A DNA stretch of 64,000 nucleotides from assembly GCA_022819505.1 (NCBI GenBank), contig JAJEHD010000019.1:372001-436000 (forward strand), given 5' to 3'. The notes beneath the pieces were generated by a model. It did not search any database, was not told the DNA's origin, and was given only the letters and a program-made list of their open reading frames with translations. Made by a program: the position numbers and the translations under genes. This stretch comes from Acidimicrobiia bacterium (GTDB lineage Bacteria; Actinomycetota; Acidimicrobiia; Acidimicrobiales; Aldehydirespiratoraceae). How positions within the stretch are numbered: the stretch's first letter is position 1; every line of letters starts with the position of its first letter. Below, piece by piece: positions 24,818-34,200 of this stretch.

Positions 24818-26999
24818 TGGTTACTCCCTCATGGTCTCGCGGCGGCTGCCCTCGGGGCGCCAATGCTGGCATTCCCAGAGCATCCTGCAGGAAGCGGAGC
24901 TGGAGCAGCAGCAAGTTCTCGGCCACCTCCTCCTGGGGGGTCATGTGGGTCACTCCGCTCAGCGGCAGCACGGTGTGGGGCCGTCCGGCCTCGGTCAGGG
25001 CCCGTGACAGCCTCAGCGTATGGGCCGCCGCCACGTTGTCGTCGGCCAGGCCGTGGATGAGCATCAGCGGCCGCTCCAGCCCGGAGGCGAGCGGGGCGAG
25101 GCCGGTGCGCTCGTAGTTGCCGGGCTCTTCGGCGGGATGGCCGAGGTAGCGCTCGGTGTAGTGGGTGTCGTAGAGCCGCCAGTCGGTGACCGGGGCACCG
25201 GCGATTGCCGCCGAGAACACGTCGGGGCGGCGCAGGACTCCGAGCGCGGCCAGGTAGCCACCGAAGGACCAGCCCCTGACGGCGACCCGGCTCAGGTCAA
25301 GGCGCGGCTCGATGACGGCCGCGGCCGTCAAGGCGTCGACCTGGTCCTCGAGGACGGGTCCGGCCAGGTCGCCCCGCACGGCCCGCTCGAACGCCGGGCC
25401 GCGGCCCGGCGTTCCCCGCCCGTCCACCACCAGCACGGCGAAGCCCTGGTCGGCGAACCACTGCGAGGTGTGGAACAGCGCCTCGGCCCGCTGCACCCGC
25501 TGGGCGTGGGGCCCGGCGTAAGGATCGAGCAGCACCGGCAGGGAGGCGTCGCCGTCACCGGCTTGCCCGGCCGGCATGACAAGAGCCGAGACGAGCCGGC
25601 GTGGTCCGAGTTCGAGGATCTCGACGTTCAGTGCCAGGCCGGGCTCCGCCGCGTGGGACTGGATCAGCAGGTCCGGCCCCTCCCGCCGCGCCGACCGCAC
25701 CGCGCACCGGCGCACCGGCCGGTCCATCGAGCGGCTGATGTGGACTGTCGTGCCGCCGCCTGCGGCCACGCCGTGCACCCCCGGCGCGGCGGTGAGCCAC
25801 TCGACCGCGCCATCCCACCGCAGGTGGGCCACATGAGTCTCGGCCGGGTCGACCGACGCGGTGACGACGACCCCAGCGTCGTCCATGTGGTGAACGGCCC
25901 GAACCTGCATGTGTTCCGGTGTGAGCGCCTCACCGTCCACGCACAGTCGCTTGGCTGCGCCGCGGTCCTCGACCGTGACCAGCCTGGAGCCGGTCAACCT
26001 CGGCACGCCCGGAACGAGATCAATCCAGGTGTCGTCGGTGACACTGCGCAGGAGCCGGCAGTCGCCGGTGTCGCCGTCGGCCTCCAGTACGCCGAGGGTG
26101 CGCTGGTCGCGAGTCTGGACGGTGAGCAGCAGCCCGTCGGTGCTCCAGTGCACGCCGGCCAGATACTCCCATCCGCCCTCGTCCCAGGCCACGTCCGCCC
26201 GGCCGCGACCGACACCGGCATCGCCCGCGCCCACACCGGAACCCGCATCGGCGTCGAACACGGCGAGGCTGACTTCCGCATTGGCCTCGCCCGCAGCGGG
26301 GTAGCGGACCTCGACGGGCTCGGCGTCGGGCGAGGCCGGATCGGCGATCCACCAGCGAGCCACGCGGGCCGTGTCCACCCGGGCGGCCAGCAGGCGCCGA
26401 CCGTCGGGTGACCACCAGTGCCCCCGGGTGCGGCCCATCTCCTCGGCCGCCACGAACTCGGCCGAACCCCAGCTCACCGTCTCGCCGGGCTCCCCGGCGA
26501 CCACCCGGTCGCCGGCGGCGTCGCCCGTCACCCGCAGGTCCGACCCGGCCACGTAGGCCACCAGCACACCGTCGGGCGACAGCCGGGGATCAAACGCGCC
26601 CTGCGATGCGGCCAGCGGCTCGGGCGGGCCGCCCTCGGCGAGGTTCACCCGCCACAGGTGCCCTTCCAGGGCGAACACCGCGGCAGTCAGCGCCTCGTCG
26701 GCGTCATACGAGACGATGCCGGAGCCGGTCTCACGCACCCGCTCGCGTCGGGCTCGCTCGGCTTCGGGCAGGTCCTGGTCGCCCCGGCCGCCGGCGAGCC
26801 GGCCGGGGTCGGCTACCAGGCGCTCGACACCGGTGGCGACGTCCAGCACCCACAATCCGTTGACCGGATCGACGGGTCCCGACGAACGCAGGAAGGCCAC
26901 CCGGGAGCCGTCGTCGGCCACCCGGAAGTCCCGGGGCTCGCCCAGGGTGAAGCGCCGGGTGCGGGCCTGGCGACGCGGGAAGGACTCGGCTCTATCCAT
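24810..26999 (-). CDS. S9 family prolyl oligopeptidase / dipeptidyl-peptidase IV-like
   Basis: 729 residues, the usual DPP-IV length. A beta-propeller (about residues 20-460) is followed by an alpha/beta hydrolase domain with nucleophile elbow GWSFGGYLA, acid LIHGLADDNV and His in GVTHMTPQEE. It cleaves dipeptides or short peptides after proline or alanine. No signal peptide is seen, so it is probably cytoplasmic. The propeller includes a Gly/Ala/Val-rich insertion (DADAGSGVGAGDAGVGRGRA). Start at ATG 26999. A long open frame on the other strand is a shadow. Confidence 0.9.
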   Translation of the reverse strand: MDRAESFPRRQARTRRFTLGEPRDFRVADDGSRVAFLRSSGPVDPVNGLWVLDVATGVERLVADPGRLAGGRGDQDLPEAERARRERVRETGSGIVSYDADEALTAAVFALEGHLWRVNLAEGGPPEPLAASQGAFDPRLSPDGVLVAYVAGSDLRVTGDAAGDRVVAGEPGETVSWGSAEFVAAEEMGRTRGHWWSPDGRRLLAARVDTARVARWWIADPASPDAEPVEVRYPAAGEANAEVSLAVFDADAGSGVGAGDAGVGRGRADVAWDEGGWEYLAGVHWSTDGLLLTVQTRDQRTLGVLEADGDTGDCRLLRSVTDDTWIDLVPGVPRLTGSRLVTVEDRGAAKRLCVDGEALTPEHMQVRAVHHMDDAGVVVTASVDPAETHVAHLRWDGAVEWLTAAPGVHGVAAGGGTTVHISRSMDRPVRRCAVRSARREGPDLLIQSHAAEPGLALNVEILELGPRRLVSALVMPAGQAGDGDASLPVLLDPYAGPHAQRVQRAEALFHTSQWFADQGFAVLVVDGRGTPGRGPAFERAVRGDLAGPVLEDQVDALTAAAVIEPRLDLSRVAVRGWSFGGYLAALGVLRRPDVFSAAIAGAPVTDWRLYDTHYTERYLGHPAEEPGNYERTGLAPLASGLERPLMLIHGLADDNVAAAHTLRLSRALTEAGRPHTVLPLSGVTHMTPQEEVAENLLLLQLRFLQDALGMPALAPRGQPPRDHEGVTSE

Positions 27000-27043
27000 C
27001 TGATCCTGCCGGCTCGGCCCGACAAGCCCGACAGGCGGGGCGT

Positions 27044-27514
27044 TCAGTCGCCCATCTGGGCCTGGAGATAGTTCTGTATGCCAATGTCGGCGATGGCGCT
27101 CTGCTGGGTCTCGATCCAGTCGAGGTGCTCCTCCTCACCGACCAGGAGGTGCTCGAGCAGCTCCCGGGTGCCGACGTCGCCCTGCTCGTCAGCCAGGGCA
27201 ACGCCCCGGCGGTAGCGCTCGATGGCAGCCACCTCGAGCAGGCGGTCGTTCTCCATCTGCTCCTCGACGGTCTTACCGGCCCGAACACTGCTGAGGCTCT
27301 CCAGCCGGGGCATCCCGTCGAGATACAGGATGCGATCCATGAGCTTCTCGGCGTCGTGCATCTCCTCGATGGACTCCTCGCGCATCTTGGCGGCCAGCCG
27401 CGTCCATCCCCAGTCCTCGCACACCTTGGAGTTGACGAAGTACTGGTTTATGGCGGTGACCTCGGCGGCCAGCGCCTCGTTGAGGAAGTCGATGATCTCC
27501 GGTGAGCCCTGCAT
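27044..27514 (-). CDS. bfr: Bacterioferritin
   Basis: 156 residues, full length. It has the heme-ligand Met (ESIEEMH), and ferroxidase Glu residues in ALAAEVTAINQYF, ESIEEM and the EEEHLDWIETQ helix. By my alignment with E. coli Bfr, the ligand His54 position holds Asp, while His occupies position 53 (EMHDAEKL instead of EMKHADRY). It stores iron and is encoded close to a ferric-iron importer. It starts at ATG 27514. Confidence 0.92.
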   Translation of the reverse strand: MQGSPEIIDFLNEALAAEVTAINQYFVNSKVCEDWGWTRLAAKMREESIEEMHDAEKLMDRILYLDGMPRLESLSSVRAGKTVEEQMENDRLLEVAAIERYRRGVALADEQGDVGTRELLEHLLVGEEEHLDWIETQQSAIADIGIQNYLQAQMGD

Positions 27515-27575
27515 GCCCCCACCCTAACGCGCCTCATCGCGAGCACCCCGGAGGACCCACGGGCGTCGGCGGGTC

Positions 27576-29210
27576 TCACAACAGGTGATCGCGGCGGATC
27601 ACCAGGAACCAGGTCAGCACGAACGACAGGGCCACCAGCACCACCGCCATGATCCCGGCCTCGGCGATGAAGGCCTCCTCGAAGGAGCCGAAAATCTGCG
27701 TTGTCAGGGTGAAGAAGCCCAGGGGCGATACGAACAGGCTGATCGGCAGCTCCTTCATCACCGACAGCAGCACCAGGCCGGTACCGGCGGCAAGGCCGGG
27801 TCCCATCATGGGGAGGTCCACCGCCAGGAATCGCCGGACCCGGCCCGCGCCCAGGATCCGGGCGGAGTCGTGCAGCCTCTCGGGAACACTGCGGACGGCC
27901 ACCAGCGTCACGCCCATGGCCAGCGATCCGAACCGGACGACGTACGCGAAGATCAGCAGGGCCATGGTGTCGTTGAGCAGGTCGAACGCCAGGTCCGAGC
28001 GCAGCGTCCAGAACCGCATTGACAGCGCGATCAGGATGCCGGGCAAGGCGAAGGTGCTGATGACGACGGCGTGGGCCAGCCCTCCGGACCTCGACCGGTA
28101 GCGCCCGACCAGAAGGGCGATGGGCAGCACCGCGGCGGTCGACACCACCGCTGCGATGACGCTCGCTCCGACGGTGTTGGCGGTGGCCTCCAGCACTTTG
28201 AACCCGTCGATGGTCAGGGCCCGCCCGCCCGTCGCCGAGCGCAGGAGTCCCCTCGCGGCCCAGTCCAGGAGAGCCACTAGGGGCGCTCCCACGCCGGCGG
28301 CGGCCGAGAGCGCCACAAGTGCCACCGCCGGCGCCCGCCCGCGCCCCAGGCTGTAGAGCATGGGACGATCCGACTGGCTGCGGGTCGCGTCGGGCAGCCG
28401 GCGCGAGAACCGCCGCTCCGCCAGCACGACCAGCGCGGCCACCGCCAGCAGTAGCAAGCTGAGCGCCAGAGCCACCGGCGGGTTGGCAAGCTGATTGGTG
28501 GCGATGGCCCGGGTGAGGGTGTCGTAGCGCATCAGCTGGACCGCGCCGAAGTCGCTCAGCGTGTACAGGAACACGAGCAGCGTTCCGGCCCCCATGGCGG
28601 TGGCGATCTGGGGAAGGCAGATCCGCCCAAACGCTTTCAGCGCAGTGTCGCCGAGCACGCGTGCGCTCTCCTCGAGCGCGCTGGGGAGCTGCCGCAGCCG
28701 TGCCGCCACCGGCAGGTACACATAGGGGTAGGTCATCAGGGTCAGCACCAGCCAGGCCCCCCGGAACCCCCGGAGTTCGGGGGTGCGGTCGATCCCGATT
28801 CCTGAGAGCAGGTCGTTGGCCAGCCCGCCCGGGTTGAGGGTGTGAATGAACGCGGCCGCGCCGACGAAGGTGGGGAAGACCAGAGGAAGGGGCAGCAGCA
28901 CCCGCCAGAGCCGGGCGAACGGCAGCTCGGTGCGGGTGGTGAACCACGCCAGCGAGGTGCCGAGCACCAGTGCCGCGCCCGACACCGAGACCGCCAGCCG
29001 CAGCGAGCGCCACAACGGCCCTAGGGTGCGGCTGCTGATGATCAGCCCGACAGGATCGGCGCCCCCGACGAAGTTCCGGTACACGAGGTAGACGCCCGGG
29101 AAGGCGAACCCGAGGGCCATCAGCAGGCCCGCTACCCGCAACAGCGGCGGCGCGGCCGGAGGGCGGAAGGGTCCCAGACTCTCGGCCTCTGGCGGGCGGG
29201 CGGTGCTCAC
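27576..29210 (-). CDS. Ferric-iron ABC transporter permease (FbpB/SfuB-like, fused double domain)
   Basis: 544 residues with about 12 membrane segments forming two linked permease halves. EAA-type loops are seen as LEESARVLGDTALKAFGRICLP in the first half and LHDSARILGAGRVRRFLAVDLP in the second. This double-permease design is typical of FbpB/ThiP iron and thiamine importers; the neighbouring binding protein decides for iron. The ATG or GTG start overlaps the end of the binding-protein gene. No ATPase gene is adjacent, so that subunit must be encoded elsewhere. Confidence 0.9.
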   Translation of the reverse strand: MSTARPPEAESLGPFRPPAAPPLLRVAGLLMALGFAFPGVYLVYRNFVGGADPVGLIISSRTLGPLWRSLRLAVSVSGAALVLGTSLAWFTTRTELPFARLWRVLLPLPLVFPTFVGAAAFIHTLNPGGLANDLLSGIGIDRTPELRGFRGAWLVLTLMTYPYVYLPVAARLRQLPSALEESARVLGDTALKAFGRICLPQIATAMGAGTLLVFLYTLSDFGAVQLMRYDTLTRAIATNQLANPPVALALSLLLLAVAALVVLAERRFSRRLPDATRSQSDRPMLYSLGRGRAPAVALVALSAAAGVGAPLVALLDWAARGLLRSATGGRALTIDGFKVLEATANTVGASVIAAVVSTAAVLPIALLVGRYRSRSGGLAHAVVISTFALPGILIALSMRFWTLRSDLAFDLLNDTMALLIFAYVVRFGSLAMGVTLVAVRSVPERLHDSARILGAGRVRRFLAVDLPMMGPGLAAGTGLVLLSVMKELPISLFVSPLGFFTLTTQIFGSFEEAFIAEAGIMAVVLVALSFVLTWFLVIRRDHLL

Positions 29211-30274
29211 TCGTTAAGGATGCCGCTCGCTTCGACGATGTTGAGGCTCTCGGTGAAGCCGCCCCCGAGGGCGTCGAAGTCCACCGTGCCGATCTCCAAG
29301 GCGCTCAGCGGCGGCAGGACCGCGGCGGGAGCCACCCCGGCGGCCAGCGGGTATTCGAGGGTCTCGTCGGTCAGGTAGCGCTGGACCGGCGCGGACAGCA
29401 GGTACGCGATCAGGTCGTTGGCCGCTCCGACGTTGTCGCTGGCCGCCATGACGGTGGCCGCGGTGATGATGAGCAGTGACCCGATGTCGTTGTCGGCGAA
29501 GCTGTGGTTGGCAGCCCGGTGGCTGTCGCCCGCGGCGGCCGCCTCCTGGTACTGGTAGTAGTGGTTGACCAGGCCCATGTCGATCTCGCCCCGCCCGGCC
29601 GCCTCGACGATCGAGCGGTTGTTCGGGTAGTAGCGCGCGCCGTTGGCCACCATGTCGTCGAGCCACTGGGTGGCGGTGTCGGTGCCGTGCTGGTCGCGGA
29701 ACACGGTGAACCAGTCGAGGAAGGAGCCGTTGGTGGCGGGGATGGCGACCCGGTTCCGGTAGCGGTCGCTGGTGAGGTCGAAGACGGACTGCGGGAGGTC
29801 GGAACCGCTGACGGAGTCGAGGTTGTGGACCAGGACCCGCTTGCGCCCCGAGAATCCGATCCAAGTGCCCGATCTGGAACGATTCTCCTCCGATGAGAGC
29901 GCCAGTACTTCGGCGCTGATGGCGCCGAGCAGGCCCCGACCCTCGAGGAAGCCGACCGGGCCGGGCGAGCGCGACAGGAACACGTCGGCCGCGGTGCGGT
30001 CGCCCTCCTCGGCCAGCAGCAGGGCCAGATCAGTGGAGCTTCCCCAGCGGGTCTCGACCGCGGTTCCGGTTTGGCAGGTAAACCCCTCCAGAATCGGGCC
30101 GATCAGGTTCTCGGAGCGGCCCGCGTAGACGGTGACGCTGCGGCCGGTGCTGCCGGCGCACTCTCCGGGGTAGATCTGGGCGGCGACCCCCTCCAGGGTG
30201 CGGGACTCGGAGCCGGAGCAGGCACCAGCGACCAGGGCCGCGACCAGGACGGGGATGAGGATTCGGAAACGCAT
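29207..30274 (-). CDS. Iron(III) ABC transporter substrate-binding lipoprotein
   Basis: 355 residues. A short lipoprotein signal (RILIPVLVAALVAGACSG, Cys near residue 20) is followed by a FutA/FbpA-like fold: VTVYAGRSENLIGPILEGF, RWGSSTDLALLLAEEG and a Tyr-rich segment NHYYQYQEAAA, where consecutive tyrosines bind Fe(III). It delivers iron to the permease encoded next. The ATG at 30274 is preferred to an in-frame TTG at 30280 because the promoter places the transcript start at the ATG. Confidence 0.9.
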   Translation of the reverse strand: MRFRILIPVLVAALVAGACSGSESRTLEGVAAQIYPGECAGSTGRSVTVYAGRSENLIGPILEGFTCQTGTAVETRWGSSTDLALLLAEEGDRTAADVFLSRSPGPVGFLEGRGLLGAISAEVLALSSEENRSRSGTWIGFSGRKRVLVHNLDSVSGSDLPQSVFDLTSDRYRNRVAIPATNGSFLDWFTVFRDQHGTDTATQWLDDMVANGARYYPNNRSIVEAAGRGEIDMGLVNHYYQYQEAAAAGDSHRAANHSFADNDIGSLLIITAATVMAASDNVGAANDLIAYLLSAPVQRYLTDETLEYPLAAGVAPAAVLPPLSALEIGTVDFDALGGGFTESLNIVEASGILNE

Positions 30275-30283
30275 TGTCAAGAG

Positions 30284-30322
30284 ACTATAGGCAGTTTGTC
30301 AGAGTTCGTCAAGCCTACCTAA
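30284..30322 (-). promoter_or_regulatory. Leaderless promoter of the iron importer with a DtxR/IdeR-like box
   Basis: TTGACG (30307-30312) and TATAGT (30284-30289) are separated by 17 bases, nearly consensus. The expected transcript start falls within about 5 bases of the ATG at 30274. Overlapping the -35, the 19 bases at 30304-30322 begin TTAGGTAGGC on the minus strand and match the DtxR/IdeR consensus at 12 of 19 positions by my count. Repression when iron is plentiful is therefore likely but not proven. Confidence 0.6.
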
Positions 30323-30358
30323 CATCACTTATCAAGCAGACCCCGGAGCCAGCTGGTG

Positions 30359-31150
30359 TCACCAGCCCTGGAAGGCCGGGTTGCGCTTCTCGATGAAGGC
30401 CCGCATGGCCTCCTTGGTGTCGCCGGTAGCGAAGTTCACTCCCTGGCTCAGACCCTCGGCCTCCAGTGCCTGGAACAGCGAGATATTGGAGGCGTTGTTG
30501 AGGAGTCTCTTGGAGCCGGCCAGCGCGATGGGGGGTCCGGACGCGACGGTGGCCGCCACCTCGTCCACCGCGGCGTCGAGTTCCCCTACCGGCACCACCT
30601 CGTTGACTATGCCGAGTGCGGCGGCCCGCTCGGCGCCGATGATCTCGCCGGTGAAGGCGAGCCGCTTGGCCTCGTGCAGGCCGATGCGCTTGGGAAGCAG
30701 CCACGAGGTGCCGAAGTCGAGGCTCAGGCCCCGCTTGGCGAAGATGAGCGAGAACCGGGCCCTGGTCGAGCACCACACCATGTCGGCGGCGAGGGCCATT
30801 CCCAGGCCGGCGCCCACGGCCACCCCGTCCACCTTGGCGATCACCGGGCGGGGGCAGTCGTGGATGGCCATCACGGTGTCGCCGATGTCGCGCATGTGGT
30901 CGATCCGGTGCCGGCTCGGCTCGTCTCCGGTGCCCGTGTCCTCGCCGGGGCCGACGTCGGCGCCCGCGCAGAAGTCGCCGCCTCCGCCGGTGAGAACCAC
31001 TGCTCGGGCCGACGATTCGGCGATGTCGCGAAAGCCGTGGCGCAGCCCGGCCCACATGGCCGGTGTACAGGCGTTCTTCCGGCGGGGCCGGTCGACGGTG
31101 ACGGTGGTGACCGCACCTTCGGTCTCGATGCGGATGCTGGGATGCGTCAC
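30359..31150 (-). CDS. Enoyl-CoA hydratase/isomerase family protein
   Basis: 263 residues from the GTG at 31150, which has a GGAG site upstream. Crotonase features are GGDFCAGADVG (oxyanion loop), KVDGVAVGAGLGMALAADMV (second oxyanion Gly), and FAKRGLSLDFGTSWLLPKRIG. The usual catalytic Glu positions are replaced in part (LSLDFGTS), so the reaction may be isomerisation or another crotonase reaction rather than hydration. Fatty-acid or side-chain degradation is the probable context. The open frame continues upstream to 31195. Confidence 0.85.
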   Translation of the reverse strand: MTHPSIRIETEGAVTTVTVDRPRRKNACTPAMWAGLRHGFRDIAESSARAVVLTGGGGDFCAGADVGPGEDTGTGDEPSRHRIDHMRDIGDTVMAIHDCPRPVIAKVDGVAVGAGLGMALAADMVWCSTRARFSLIFAKRGLSLDFGTSWLLPKRIGLHEAKRLAFTGEIIGAERAAALGIVNEVVPVGELDAAVDEVAATVASGPPIALAGSKRLLNNASNISLFQALEAEGLSQGVNFATGDTKEAMRAFIEKRNPAFQGW

Positions 31151-31235
31151 GGCGGGCTCCGGGAGGGCTCGACTGCGGCGAGTCCGGTCGGACACGCCGG
31201 GTCTCGACGCTACTTTGAGCCTCCGCGGTCGCGCC

Positions 31236-31258
31236 CGCCTATTCGCTCGGCCTGTTGG
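31236..31258 (+). repeat. Dispersed repeat fragment B, overlapping a stop codon
   Basis: CGCCTATTCGCTCGGCCTGT matches the terminal motif of copies C, D and E. Read on the minus strand it encodes the last residues (RPSE) and the TAG stop at 31239-31241 of the FHA-FtsK protein. The rest of the element is missing, so this is a solo end or an eroded copy. Confidence 0.5.
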
Positions 31259-34200
31259 CCGGGCCCACGAGCGCTACCTGGGCCACCGCTGCCATGCCGT
31301 CGGCCACTATGAGTCCGCGGCCCGGCACCGCCGGCAGGTCCAGTCGCGCCGGCAGGGCTGCGCCGAGCAGGTCGCCGTCGAGGGGTCCGGGCCTGAACAG
31401 CACCCCGGTCCGGCAGGTACGCATCTCGTTGAGCCAGTGGCCGTAGGACGCGCGGAGACGCTCGGCGGTGGCCGACGCCACCAGATGGCAGGAGCGGTCA
31501 CGGCTGGCGGCCAGTCGAGCCAGCAGTCCGGAGGGATCGCTGACGCGGTCGGCGTCGTCGATGAGCAGCAGCCGCCGGCCGTCGGGGTCGTCGAGACCGT
31601 CCGCGGGGACCGGATCCACCGCCAGCAGCCGCGCCAGATCGCCGGAACGGTCGGCCACGACCACCACGTCGACCCCGGCGCCGCGGGCGGCCGCGCCCAA
31701 CGCGGCCAGGGTGCAGGTGCGCCCGGTCCGGGGCGGCCCGAGCACCAGAGCGTGCTCGCCGTCGTGGAGCGCGAAGCCGGTCGGCTCCAGGCTCAGATCG
31801 CCCATGGCGAAGCGGATGTCGATGAACCGATCCTCGACGAGGACGCCGCCGGGCAGGTTCTCGAAGGAGATCCTGGGAGGCAGCGAGCCGATCCGGGCCG
31901 GTCCCCGCCCGGCCGGTGCTGCATCGGCGGCTATCTCGGCCGCGGCTGCTGCGAAGTCTCCGCCCTCGGGCCGGGCGACCTGCACCTCTAGGCCGTCGCC
32001 TGCTCTGACGGCGCGGCCCGCTGCCAGGCTCGCGGTCGGGGTGCGCAGACCGAAGCGCAGTCCCTCACCGGCATCGGCGGTCGCGTGGACCAGCACCACA
32101 CCCGCGGACGCGGCCAGTTCCGGCGGCAGGTCAGCAGCGCGAGCGATGCTCACCGCCACGGTGACGCCCACCGCCGCGCCGTCGCTCCAGACACGGGCGA
32201 ACCGCTGGTGGGGCTCGGGGTCCCGCACCGGATCGTGGGCCCGTACCAGCCCACCGAGATCATCGACCACCAGCACGACGGCGGCAGCCGAGCCGCCGGC
32301 CCGCCGGGCAGTCACCTCGTCGTCGAGCAATCGCAGGAGCCGGGCCCGACGCTCACCGTCGGTCGGAGCGATGACCGCACCCACGTGGGGAAGGCATTCG
32401 AGCGTGGAGAGCAGCCCGACGTCCAGGTCAAGCCCGTAGAGGTGCAGGTCGTCGGGGCCATGGGACCGGCAGAGGTCGAGAGCCACCGAGGCCAGCGTGG
32501 TGGAGGTGCCCGATGCGGGGCCGCCCACCACCACCAGATGGCCGTCGCGAGGATGCCACCCGCTCACGAACTGGCGTTGGCGGGCCGGGTCGTCCACCAG
32601 CCATGCCGCGGGATCGACGGATCCGACCCTGGCCGACAGGTCGCCCGCTGACACCTCGGCCGGCAGCGGCTCGGGCCAGGGCGGGCGCGGTGCCCGGCCT
32701 CCCCGGCGCCGGTCGGCGACCGTCACCGCCTCGACGACCGCGTCAAGGTCGTTGCGCTCCACCGGGTCGCGTGCCGGCTCGGAGTCCGAGCCGCAGGCGA
32801 GTTCGCGGAAGTGCCGGCCCGACATCTCGCCGTCTGTGCCGACCCGCAGGCCGCCGGAGCCTCGCGGCGTGGTGCCGGTCACCAGGGCCGACTGGAACGC
32901 CACCAGCTCACCCGGGCCGAAGCGGGCCAGCGCCTGGCCGGGCCGCTGACGCGGGATCCGGGCCGCGGCCGGAGAGTCGATGACATCGTTGGAGTCGTGG
33001 CGATCGGTCACCCGCAGAGCAATCCGGCACGATGTGTTCGCCCTGATGTCGTCGGTCACGACCCCCGCAGGCCGCTGGGTGGCCAGCACCATGTGGACGC
33101 CGAGGCTCCGACCCCGCTGGGCGATCCCCACCAGCGAGTGCAGGAAGTCGGGAAGCTCCGCAGCCAGCGTGGCGAACTCGTCCACCACGACCACCAGCCT
33201 TGGGAGCGGCTCGTCGGTGGGACCGCTCCGGGCCCGGAAGGCGGCAAGGTCTTCGGCTGCCGCGGCCCGGAGTCGCTCCTCGCGGTGACGCAACTCGGCC
33301 TCGAGACACACCAGCGCCCGCTGGGCCAGGCGGTCGTCGAGGTCGGTCACCAACCCGGCGACGTGCGGCATCTCCGCGCACCGGTCGAAGGCCGCGCCGC
33401 CCTTGTAGTCGATGAGCACCAGGGCGACGTGGTCGGGATCAGCCGACAGTGCCAGCCCGGCCACCAACGAGCGCAGCAGCTCCGACTTTCCCGAGCCTGT
33501 GGTGCCGCCGATCAGCAAGTGGGGTCCGTCGCCCACGAGATCGAGCACGAGCGGTCCCTCAGCGGTGGCGCCGATCGGCGCCCGTAGATCGGCGGTGCCC
33601 TTGGTTGCCTGCCAGCGTCGCGCCACCGACTCCGGGGTCGGCTCGCCATCGATGAGATCCACGAGCGACACCGACTCGGGCAGGTTGGCGTGGCCTGGGC
33701 CTAGTTCAGGGTCGTCCAGTCGAGCCAGGCGGGCCGCAGCATGGGTGGCGGTCGCGGTGGTGACGCCCCACGCGACGAGGGGCGCCAGCGTCGCCGCCGA
33801 GCGGGGATCAACCAGCCGCAGGCGCCCGGCCTCGTGATCGACCTGCACGATGGTGGTGCAGTTGGACGGCAGGTCGCACACGTCGGTGGTGACGATGATC
33901 GCGGCAGTGCTCCGCAGGGCGAGCAGCGTGCGGCCCGGGGCGGACCGGCCGGTGAGCGCCTCGGCTCCGTCGATGACGGCCAGCAGTATCCGTTGGGCGC
34001 AATCGGCGGCCGCCGTCTCGGCCGCGGCCGCCATCGCGCCGCTCTCGGTGGCGGCCAGCGCGCCCGGACCTCCGCCGGCCGCATCGGCGGTGTGGGGGAG
34101 CCAGCGCAACCACGACCACTCCCGGGCCCCACCGGGGACGAGGCCCGCGATCGCCAGATCGGCGGGACCGTGAAGCACGGCCGCTTGCAGAACCAAGGAT

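Noticed and set aside
23465..26411. Long plus-strand open frames opposite the DUF1214 and S9 genes
   Set aside because: They are antisense shadows produced by GC-rich codon bias; the products show no motifs, while the minus-strand readings have clear family signatures.
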